This document shows positions 54,969 through 64,000 of a DNA stretch of 64,000 nucleotides, piece by piece. Position 1 is the first letter of the stretch; each line of letters starts with the position of its first letter. A program made the position numbers and the translations under genes. The DNA is from Reticulitermes speratus (lineage: Eukaryota; Arthropoda; Insecta; Blattodea; Rhinotermitidae). The notes beneath the pieces are model-generated. The model saw nothing but the letters and a program-made list of their open reading frames with translations. It was not told where the DNA came from and made no database searches. The DNA lies in NCBI GenBank assembly GCA_021186555.1, contig JAJKFL010000039.1, forward strand, positions 13,496,733 through 13,560,732, in the 5' to 3' direction.

Positions 54969-57542
54969 AAGCCTTGTAAATATGAATGTGAGCCTTTAGT
55001 GGGTGGGTATGTGTGTTTTAGAAGTAAACCTTGTAAATATGAATGTGAGCCTTTAGTGGGTGGGTATGTGTGTTTTAGAAGTAAACCTTGTAAATATGAA
55101 TGTGAGCCTTTAGTGGGTGGGTATGTGTGTTTTAGAAGTAAACCTTGTAAATATGAATGTGAGCCTTTAGTGGGTGGGTATGTGTGTTTTAGAAGTAAAC
55201 CTTGTAAATATGAATGTGAGCCTTTAGTGGGTGGGTATGTGTGTTTTAGAAGTAAACCTTGTAAATATGAATGTGAGCCTTTAGTGGGTGGGTATGTGTG
55301 TTTTAGAAGTAAACCTTGTAAATATGAATGTGAGCCTTTAGTGGGTGGGTATGTGTGTTTTAGAAGTAAACCTTGTAAATATGAATGTGAGCCTTTAGTG
55401 GGTGGGTATGTGTGTTTTAGAAGTAAACCTTGTAAATATGAATGTGAGCCTTTAGTGGGTGGGTATGTGTGTTTTAGAAGTAAACCTTGTAAATATGAAT
55501 GTGAGCCTTTAGTGGGTGGGTATGTGTGTTTTAGAAGTAAACCTTGTAAATATGAATGTGAGCCTTTAGTGGGTGGGTATGTGTGTTTTAGAAGTAAACC
55601 TTGTAAATATGAATGTGAGCCTTTAGTGGTGGGTATGTGTGTTTTAGAAGTAAACCTTGTAAATATGAATGTGAGCCTTTAGTGGGTGGGTATGTGTGTT
55701 TTAGAAGTAAACCTTGTAAATATGAATGTGAGCCTTTAGTGGGTGGGTATGTGTGTTTTAGAAGTAAACCTTGTAAATATGAATGTGAGCCTTTAGTGGG
55801 TGGGTATGTGTGTTTTAGAAGTAAACCTTGTAAATATGAATGTGAGCCTTTAGTGGGTGGGTATGTGTGTTTTAGAAGTAAACCTTGTAAATATGAATGT
55901 GAGCCTTTAGTGGGTGGGTATGTGTGTTTTAGAAGTAAACCTTGTAAATATGAATGTGAGCCTTTAGGGGTGGGTATGTGTGTTTTAGAAGTAAACCTTG
56001 TAAATATGAATGTGAGCCTTTAGTGGGTGGGTATGTGTGTTTTAGAAGTAAACCTTGTAAATATGAATGTGAGCCTTTAGTGGGTGGGTATGTGTGTTTT
56101 AGAAGTAAACCTTGTAAATATGAATGTGAGCCTTTAGTGGGTGGGTATGTGTGTTTTAGAAGTAAACCTTGTAAATATGAATGTGAGCCTTTAGTGGGTG
56201 GTATGTGTGTTTTAGAAGTAAACCTTGTAAATATGAATGTGAGCCTTTAGTGGGTGGGTATGTGTGTTTTAGAAGTAAACCTTGTAAATATGAATGTGAG
56301 CCTTTAGGGTGGGTATGTGTGTTTTAGAAGTAAACCTTGTAAATATGAATGTGAGCCTTTAGTGGGTGGGTATGTGTTTTTAGAAGTAAACCTTGTAAAT
56401 ATGAATGTGAGCCTTTAGTGGGTGGGTATGTGTGTTTTAGAAGTAAACCTTGTAAATATGAATGTGAGCCTTTAGTGGGTGGGTATGTGTGTTTTAGAAG
56501 TAAACCTTGTAAATATGAATGTGAGCCTTTAGTGGGTGGGTATGTGTGTTTTAGAAGTAAACCTTGTAAATATGAATGTGAGCCTTTAGTGGGTGGGTAT
56601 GTGTGTTTTAGAAGTAAACCTTGTAAATATGAATGTGAGCCTTTAGTGGGTGGGTATGTGTGTTTTAGGAAGTATAAACCTTATGTTATTTTAGAATGAA
56701 ATGTTAAGTCCTTTAGTGGGTGGGTATGTGTGTTTTAGAAGTAAACCTTGTAAATATGAATGTGAGCCTTTAGTGGGTGGGTATGTGTGTTTTAGAAGTA
56801 AACCTTGTAAATATGAATGTGAGCCTTTAGTGGGTGGTATGTGTGTTTTAGAAGTAAACCTTGTAAATATGAATGTGAGCCTTTAGTGGGTGGGTATGTG
56901 TGTTTTAGAAGTAAACCTTGTAAATAGAATGTGAGCCTTTAGTGGGTGGTATGTGTGTTTTAGAAGTAAACCTTGTAAATATGAATGTGAGCCTTTAGTG
57001 GGTGGGTATATGTGTGTTTTAGAAGTAAACCTTGTAAATATGAATGTGAGCCTTTAGTGGGTGGGTATGTGTGTTTTAGAAGTAAACCTTGTAAATATGA
57101 ATGTGAGCCTTAGTGGGTGGGTATGTGTGTTTTAGAAGTAAACCTTGTAAATATAGAATGTGAGCCTTTAGATGGTGGCGTTATGTTGTGTTTTAGAAGT
57201 AAACCTTGTAAATATGAATGTGAGCCTTTAGTGGGTGGGTATGTGTGTTTTAGAAGTAAACCTTGTAAATATGAATGTGAGCCTTTAGTGGGTGGGTATG
57301 TGTGTTTTAGAAGTAAACCTTGTAAATATGAATGTGAGCCTTTAGTGGGTGGGTATGTGTGTTTTAGAAGTAAACCTTGTAAATATGAATGTGAGCCTTT
57401 AGTGGGTGGGTATGTGTGTTTTAGAAGTAAACCTTGTAAATATGAATGTGAGCCTTTAGTGAGTGGCTATGTGTGTTTTAGAAGTAAACCTTGTAAATAT
57501 GAATGTGAGCCTTTAGTGAGTGGCTATGTGTGTTTTAGAAGT
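54969..57542 (+). repeat. 57-bp minisatellite, about 45 copies
   Basis: The unit begins AAACCTTGTAAATATGAATG and ends TTTTAGAAGT; 2574 bp/57 gives about 45 copies. As 57 is 3x19, the plus strand stays open in one frame and reads KPCKYECEPLVGGYVCFRS per unit; the other two plus frames have a stop in every unit. The first 11 or so units are identical except for the opening base. Later units carry single-base indels, mostly in the GTGGGTGGG tract, which break the frame about ten times. A unit near 56660-56715 is scrambled and the last two carry GTGAGTGGC. There is no plausible promoter, start or splice context, so I treat it as non-coding. Confidence 0.97.
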
Positions 57543-59027
57543 AAATATATATCCGCGTCTGGTAGAAGCAAGTGTGGGCTATTTTAATAATTCAATTCAA
57601 TTGAATGGTTATTTATTAACGTGCAGACTTAACAGCACAAGTGCCAATTACAAAGCCAGCACAAAATCACAAATAAAATACAAAACAGTACAAATAAACA
57701 AGACAAAACACTAAAGAAACAAAACAAATATGTAGTAAAACAATATAAAAGAAGTACTGGGGCAGAAATCCAATACCTGACAGAACATAGATGACTTGAT
57801 TAAAAAATGTCGCAGTGACCGAACTACAGCGTCGAGTTCAAGATTTACATTAATAACAAAACATTAATCAAAACACACCTACCATTCAATATACAATTTC
57901 CCTACTGATGGCATTAGCCGCCGAAGCGCATCTAGCGGAAGGGCAGTTGCGACGGTTTAAGTCAACATGAAACAGTATATAAAATCTCTGAAATTTCGAT
58001 TCGGCACACGAAAATAATAATAATAATAATAATAATATACTGTACTTTGCTGGTTATATGTTTGAGGGCATTCATGATTGGTAGCACAGTTGCATGAAGT
58101 TGGACAAAAAAGAAAGGAAAGGAAAGACGAGAAGCGACTTCAGGTCCACCGATTTTGGGCCAGGTTTGTGCTGGATATGTCCTGAAGGTGAAGCAGGACT
58201 GGCACTTTCTTTTTGTCGAAGTGATGGGACGCGCGTGAGGTATGGTTATTCAAAAATAGAGAACACGGAGAAAGCGCGCGCAGTTTATTTGATTAGGAAG
58301 TTGTTCGAGAACTTGCCTGTAGGTGCCGACGAAAGGCATAAGTAACCACTATCATGACAGCTGGACTTGACCTCAGACATGCTAGTGCAAATACGGCGCT
58401 GTAGTGCTGCACACACATAATGATAAGTGTCAGATGTAATCGGTACAGACATCGCCACTCTGTCAACCGTGCTTCCCAAACGATAGGAAATGGAGTATCT
58501 TTCGTAAGAGAAAATGCGGTCAGAGCCTGAAATTGATTTCTCACCTCCACTAGCATCGTAAAATTTTTATTATGGACTCTATAATCCTTTGAGGCTGTAG
58601 GAGTGCAAGAATTTGATATGGACAGAAGCGAATACAGTACAGTTGGTATGGACAGGTTAATTTCTTTTGTTGGTAAGTTTGTAGCAACACCTACACCGTA
58701 TGTGATCCGCACATGGAGCTTCTTAAGAAGAGAAGTTACGTACGGCTTTACCAAAATAGTAGTGAAGTGACAGCGAACTTGTCTGCTGTCAGGCACTGCC
58801 AACACTGCTGTGCACTACAAACTTACACACTACACTCTACAAGCAAGGAGACGTCAGTACGTGAGAAACGTCTGCCCTGTGACTGCGAACGTTCGTTCTT
58901 AGTTGTTAGACACACAAAAAGTAGTGTAAGTACATATACTTATGAAGCCCGGCGTATGAGGACACCTAAAAACTTAAAATTTGAATTTGTCAAAGTCAAA
59001 ACTTTCTGATATTTTGCTATGAACTAC
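57543..59027. other. Non-coding stretch with (AAT)n
   Basis: (AAT)n at about 58014-58036. A 170-residue minus frame (58293-58805) and an 83-residue plus frame (58094-58345) overlap and have no domain I recognise. Confidence 0.35.
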
Positions 59028-59041
59028 GCCCAGTAACGGGT

Positions 59042-59434
59042 AAAAGTAAAAGGTAAAGCAATCCCAGTACAGGCCTTTAGGGTTCCAGGAGGTTGAGGCT
59101 CCCAGATTTCTAGACAATCGACACATGAAGGTGGTAAGGTTGTCAGTCCTACGCACCGGCCGCCTTTACCCCCCAGGAAATATTTCTGGTACTCATTTCT
59201 GTTAGAGGCTCAGCCGACCCCAGGGCCATAGTGCGGCTGGAAGGATTAAATCAATGAAAAATTCCAATAACACCATCGGGAATTGAACCCACGACTTTCA
59301 ATGAAAAATTCCAATAACACCATCGGGAATTGAACCCACGACTTTCAATGAAAAATTCCAATGACACCATCGGGAATTGAACCCACGACTTTCCGGCTTG
59401 TAGCGCAGTGCCTCAACCAACTGCGCCACCGCGT
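59042..59434 (-). mobile_element. tRNA-derived SINE family D with internal triplication
   Basis: Inverted copy flanked by an exact 14-bp target duplication, GCCCAGTAACGGGT (59028-59041 and 59435-59448). About 95 bp longer than the other family D copies because of a threefold 47-bp repeat that includes the B box. Otherwise little diverged. Confidence 0.95.
59251..59391 (-). repeat. 47-bp x3 tandem repeat carrying the SINE B box
   Basis: Units start at 59251, 59298 and 59345 (TCAATGAAAAATTCCAATRA on the plus strand). Units 1 and 2 are identical; unit 3 has one A-to-G change. Each contains the complement of GGGTTCAATTCCCGATGG, so the SINE has three B boxes. Confidence 0.95.
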
Positions 59435-59448
59435 GCCCAGTAACGGGT

Positions 59449-59640
59449 TGTAGTGGTAAAACCCTAGACTAGCATTCGGGATGTGCCGGATTCGAATTTT
59501 GGCCCGAACATCGGCAATCCAGACTGATATTTTTCAAGATTTTACCCAGTCCTTCCAGCAAAATAGCTGTACAATTCCACGATTAGGCTACGGCTGCGTT
59601 CTCCCAAATCCTATCTCTTTAATAACCTATCATTCTTACC
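59449..59640 (+). mobile_element. tRNA-derived SINE family F, copy 2
   Basis: GTGGTAAAACCCTAGACTAG, B-box-like GCCGGATTCGAATTTTGGC, and CCCAGTCCTTCCAGCAAAAT. It begins immediately after the family D target duplication. Confidence 0.65.
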
Positions 59641-59693
59641 ACAAAGACCTGATATAACACCAGGGTCATAAAATAAACCACAAAATACATATA

Positions 59694-59732
59694 TTCGACG
59701 TTTCGGAAAGTGGTTTTATTCCCGTTATTGGC
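59694..59732 (-). ncRNA. Hammerhead-like motif, C-insert type, degenerate
   Basis: Minus strand: AATAA-C in place of the first box, stem II GGGAA/TTTCC, GAAAC, GTC. Related in layout to 34574-34616. Confidence 0.3.
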
Positions 59733-60464
59733 TACCATTATACTGACATTTTAATGGTTGATTTTATTTGCAATATTAGTAACAACAGCTAGAATGGCAG
59801 GCTGGACAGGAGGCCGCCTAGGCAATAGAGTAACCTTGCTTGATGCTGGGTGTGACAAAGGCAGGCCCACCTCTCTGGTCAATGTGTAAATGTAACTGCG
59901 GTGTCAATGAATGAAACACTGCCACGAATTTCAGATAGTCAGTCGTCTGTGATGCCCGACAGTAAACTTCATGGGTTGAAGCACCTGACCAAGGCTAACA
60001 GCTGCTATGAGGAGCTGGCATCTGATATCGGTCGAGTCCTGACAAAATAGGATGTACATTAAAATTTGTATTAGGAGTGAGGTTTTACAAATAAAACAAA
60101 CAAATCGGGCTTCGTTCATAAACCGGAACTTGATGCATTCGGTTTTCTTTGTTGCCCGGTTGTGTGAACCCTCCTGTTCAGATTACACGGCTTTTCCTCA
60201 GGTCATTCGCCTCGGACGCGCGCGCGCACCAGTGTTATCAACACACAGGTTCATTCTTACGGTGCGATCTAATTGATCCGACCAGTACCCCATTCAAATC
60301 CAGTGAGAACCGTCAGCATATCAAAATGTTCTGAAATCTAGAACATTAGGTCTCGCGGGCCTGCAACGCACATCACAAGTCACACGAGTCTTCAAAAGCA
60401 TCTCCTTGCTTTATTTTCATGTAATAGATAATTTTATGCAGCTGTATCAAGTCCTGGAAGGAAT

Positions 60465-60605
60465 AGGTTATTGCAGAGATAAAGTGCTAGACCTGCTTCG
60501 AATCTCGCTCGTGATATTGGCTATCCTGACCGGGGTTCTTCATGCTTTTCCCCCGTCCCTCCAGGAAAATGCCGCAATAGTGCCTAGACTAGGTCACGAA
60601 TAATT
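60465..60605 (+). mobile_element. tRNA-derived SINE family F, copy 3
   Basis: B-box-like GCTTCGAATCTCGC, TATCCTGACCGGGGTTCTTC, then CCCCCGTCCCTCCAGGAAAA and TGCCGCAATAGTGCC. Confidence 0.6.
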
Positions 60606-61639
60606 TCCTTTCAAATTTGTTCTAACTCATTAATCAATAACACTTGAGGCTACATAAAATTTGATAATCACAGCGTCGTTAAATAATCCTTCCGCCCTGT
60701 CATTGACAGTGCGTACACAACAGACTCTAGTTGTCTGTTAGGTTTATGGTAGGAAAAAGGAAATGCATAAAAGGAAAAAAATGCATTTTATGTATAAATA
60801 AAAGTTCACTTGTAATAACTCGATTTATTCATTCGTTCTAATATTCTACTCATCAGTCTACAATTTACTGTGCTATGTGATAATGAACATGCATATAAAT
60901 AATTCTCCCCCTTTCTTCCAAATCACACTTTCCTGTACCACGCTCCTATACTGAATTAAATAATTAATTTTTCACTTGCTTTCTTTTCATCATCGTAGAA
61001 TGCCTTGTTACAATATGTAAGTGTCTGCACTATCATTGGTTTGTCAAAATATATATATAAACTGTATATTTCTTGTACCTATGTTAATCGCTTAAAAAGT
61101 TATACTACTTGAATATGAATTATTAATGCGAAGTTCTTCTAAAGCTTCTAGAAGAATGGTCCTATTGGATAAAACTGACTAATCGGACAAAGTAATAATA
61201 ACCAAACTTTCTGGTAAAGTTGCGAAGTGTGATTGTTCAGAACGAAACGAGCCGATAACACTGCAGCCATGCTGACCAACAGCGGCTTCCTTCAGGTGCA
61301 ATTAATTTCTAGGCGCACTGCGCCGCCAGGCTGCAAAGTAATTTGCCGTTTTTGACATTTTCGGTTGTCAACTGTTTAGAGGTCATCGATAATATGGTGG
61401 CCTACTTAAAATTTTTTTGTACTTTTCTTTTGAAAAACCAAGCACTTCAGTGAGAATAACATTATGCCCGACTCAACCAGTATGTTTTAAAATTTTCGTG
61501 AACTATATAAATCAAATTACAGAAAGTACCTATTAGCGCATTATTGAAAGTCTCCCTATAAAAGTGTGGCTTGCATCATATGTTCACAATTATAAGAGTA
61601 TTTTCTTAAAGATCACAGAACAAATTCATGGAATAAAGC
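60606..61639. other. Non-coding stretch
   Basis: No feature recognised. Confidence 0.4.
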
Positions 61640-61935
61640 AAATCAAGACATTCGCCACTGTTTATGCTACGCGAAATTTCATTACCGTATTCACACAAAC
61701 CAGCCACTAGATCCTACTGAACCAGATAAATTCACACCATATACTTACACCCTATTGCTTTTAAGACAACTTTTGAAATTATTCTCTTATGGACGCTTCA
61801 TATGATGTCTTCCACTATAATTTTGAATGCATTTCTCGATGTCCCATGCATGATAAATGCTCGGCCCATCTCATCCTCCATGATTTCATAACCTTGAAGA
61901 TATTAGGTCAAGAGTAAAAATCACGTAGCTTTTCA
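61640..61935 (-). mobile_element. LINE family A 3' end, copy 7
   Basis: The minus strand reads PNIFKVMKSWRMRWAEHLSC then MGHREMHSKL near 61910-61820 (usual SPNIIRVIKSRRMRWAGHVARMGE.RNAY), followed by the degraded RRWEDN..QDR..VNT tail (family block TTTCATTACCGTATTCACAC at 61677-61696). Several stops. Confidence 0.75.
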
Positions 61936-62780
61936 TTAACAGGTTCACAATATGCCTTCCGAAAGACCTTCAGCCCACGCTATTCTTTGGGGCTAACAGA
62001 AGAATGAATAAAATTAGGTGGCCAATTGTTCAGATATTTCATTTCGTTAGCATTACTTTTCTTTTCGTATTACGTTTCTTTGTCAAGAGACTCGCAAACC
62101 TTGGTCGCTACTAACAAACATTTCTGTCGCCCTTTACACACCGAGTTACATGTGACACAAAGGAAACAAAATTAAATTCGATGGACAAATTCAACTGCAG
62201 ATCTCTAATTCCAAATTTAATCAAAACACTTTCAGGTATTTTCGGCTTGGACGAGACAAACTTATTATACTCGTATGCTTTAATTTTATGCAGCTGAAGG
62301 AAATAAGTCACAACACTGTGATTTACTTTTCTCTGTTGAACATATTAAGTGGAAATTCTACTACCATCTCGTCACGGACGACGGGAGAAAGTGTGCAGGA
62401 AAGCACAGGAAATTGAGCCAAGGTGCAATTACAATAAACGCAGGTTTTAATTAAATCGAAATCATAAGCTGTAATACCCTTCTCTATTAATACAAGCTGA
62501 AGACTCTCTTTTTATAATTTCGCCACTTGGGATCTCAATACCTTGTTCGTTTTAGTACTATAAAGTATGGGTTTATTTTTCACGAACAGCTTACGATAAA
62601 GTAATTAATTTTATGAACTAGTTAAGACTGCCGGATCCACTGCAGATTCTATGTACAGAACATCCGAAATATCATATAAAGAATTCTTCATCGTACCCTT
62701 GCACGTATGTCTAACTTCCTGTCCGTCCTCATTACTCGCCGCCACTACTGTACGTGTGTGTACACATACTTCCGGACACT
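61936..62780. other. Non-coding stretch
   Basis: No feature recognised. Confidence 0.4.
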
Positions 62781-62790
62781 AACTTAACCA

Positions 62791-63047
62791 CCGCCGATCC
62801 CAGTGGCCGTGCGGTCTAAGGCGTGGGTCTGCCGCTCGCTTACTACGATTGTGGGTTCGAATCCCGCCGGGGGCATGGATGTCTGTCTCTTGTGAGTGTT
62901 GTGTGTTGTCAGGTAGAGGTCTCTGCGACGGAGAGGAGTCCTACCGAGTGTGGTGTGTCTAGAAAAAAGTGTGATCGTGAAGCCTCGAAAAATGAGGCGG
63001 CCTAGGCCCCCAAGGGGCTGTCGAGCCATTGGGGGGGGGGGGGGGGA
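62791..63047 (+). mobile_element. tRNA-derived SINE family A with poly-G tail
   Basis: Full-length plus-strand copy: head GATCCCAGTGGCCGTGCGGT, B box GGGTTCGAATCCCGCC, body to CTGTCGAGCCATT. The usual GGAAAA tail is replaced by 16 G (63031-63046). AACTTAACCA at 62781-62790 and 63048-63057 is an exact 10-bp target duplication. Confidence 0.95.
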
Positions 63048-63234
63048 AACTTAACCAATGCTTCATTTCAGTTTGGAAATCACGTCGAAATACAGTTACT
63101 GAAATTAGTTTAATACACATCCAGGCTTTAAGTAAAATGACTTATCACTTCAAAGATACAAACTGTAATGTGAGACTCGACCTGTATCATTTGGGTGGAA
63201 AGCTTGGTTTGTCATTAGACGACATTGATGCTGT

Positions 63235-63585
63235 TTGAGAAGAGAATGCTGAGGAGAACACTCGGATAAGAAGCTTCACAATTTGCACTCTTCAGCTAAT
63301 GTTTTGAGGAAGATCAAGCCGAGAAGAACGACCTGGATGGGTCACGTAGCAGGCATCGCGGCATGAGATATGCATATCAAGTGTTAAACAGAAAGGCTAG
63401 AGGAAAGGGGTTACTTGGAATATTTAGGTGTAGATGAGAAGACGAAAAACGAATTTTAAAGAAACTGGGTGTGAGGATATGAAATGTATTCAGCTTGCTG
63501 TGGTCTCTTGTGAAAACGGCGAAGGATCTTCGGCTTCCACAAAGCAGACAATCAGCTTCTCAAGCAGTATTCTGCTTCACAGCTT
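63235..63585 (+). mobile_element. LINE family A 3' end, copy 8 (only plus-strand copy)
   Basis: The plus strand reads KRMLRRTLG, LHNLHSS.NVLRKIKPRRTT then WMGHVAGI, EKGLLGIFRCR.EDEKRILK then KLGV, and VKTAKDLRLPQSRQSASQ, in the order of the ORF2 C-terminus (VLRRIFG, LHNLYSS.NIIR.IKSRR..W.GHVA, RWED.IKMDL, VNTVMNLRVPQ). Broken by stops and frame changes. Confidence 0.7.
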
Positions 63586-63894
63586 TGATAAAAACGGAAA
63601 ACACGAAGAAAGCAGCGTAATAACATAACAGATAATTTACGTAATGTTTAGTGGAGGGAAAGGGATAAAACTGGTTCAAAATTTTATCACACTGTGGATT
63701 CTGTAAGGCCAATAAGCGGTGTTACGCCTTGATATTCTGCTAAGAGACAGGTAATTGTATACGAACACAATTTGATGACTTGTGTGGGCAGATCACTAGC
63801 ACACGTTGCACAGCACCCCATGAGAAAAAGAGAGCTATCACTCTTTTGAGACAGAAGTTGGTAGGCACCACTGTGCTGTTAGCGCCGTTCGTAT

Positions 63895-64000
63895 TGACCG
63901 CCCGCGCGGTCTAAGGCCTTTTACCCGCCCCGCCACTTATCGTAGTTTCGAATCAGGGCATGGCTATATGTCTGCATATTCCGGTGTCTGGGTTGCCCTG
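63895..64000 (+). mobile_element. tRNA-like SINE head, cut by window end
   Basis: ACCGCCCGCGCGGTCTAAGG and GTAGTTTCGAATCAGGGCAT, then a CTATATGTCTG body start resemble family A. Diverged; continues past the window. Confidence 0.5.

Noticed and set aside
54969-57542. Regular repeats as a CRISPR array
   Set aside because: Units are contiguous with no unique spacers, in an evidently animal genome.
54966-57587. Long repetitive reading frames read as a repeat protein
   Set aside because: They exist only because the unit is 57 bp; indels break them every few hundred bases and there is no gene context.
58293-58805. 170-residue minus-strand frame as a gene
   Set aside because: No domain, no splice or start context, and overlapping frames on the other strand of similar quality.

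Overview
The window looks like intergenic or intronic DNA from a large, repeat-rich arthropod genome, most likely an insect. A cockroach- or termite-like (blattodean) genome is my best guess, from the style of its tRNA-derived SINEs, mariner and non-LTR retrotransposon tails; that is inference. No complete host gene is visible. Coding potential is confined to decayed transposable elements, plus one candidate signal-peptide exon near 34.8 kb. There is no bacterial-type operon structure, no rRNA and no convincing functional tRNA.

Layout. 0-13 kb: a 40-bp tandem repeat at the edge, a decayed Tc1/mariner-superfamily transposase, pogo-like, hAT-like and PIF/Harbinger-like (MADF domain) DNA transposon remnants, SINEs of four families with clean target-site duplications (TSDs), and LINE 3' ends. 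13-22 kb: LINE and SINE copies, two foldback elements, a composite SINE, and two abutting short Tc1/mariner derivatives. 22-31 kb: a transposase fossil interrupted by a 5'-truncated LINE and by a small hAT element, each with an exact TSD; then LINE-in-LINE nesting. 31-42 kb: widely spaced inverted repeats, a possible secreted-protein first exon, and more LINE and SINE copies. 42-54 kb: a nearly full-length mariner (about 1.28 kb), hAT and other short inverted-repeat elements, and many SINEs. 54-57.5 kb: a palindrome followed by a 2.6-kb, 57-bp-unit minisatellite that stays open as a 19-residue repeat. 57.5-64 kb: SINEs, one with an internal triplication and one with a poly-G tail, and LINE ends.

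The most striking signal is a set of about 18 hammerhead-ribozyme-like motifs scattered from 10.9 to 59.7 kb. Each has a CTGANGA-like box, one extra T or C, a short stem II, GAAAC, a minimal or palindromic stem III ending in GTA/GTC/GTT, and, in the better copies, a complementary stem I. Several sit in inverted pairs forming foldbacks. One foldback (18661-19207) has 198-bp arms that I read as identical. This matches what is known of small-stem-III hammerheads tied to Penelope-like elements and metazoan retrozymes. The inverted arrangement and the constant extra nucleotide deserve checking.
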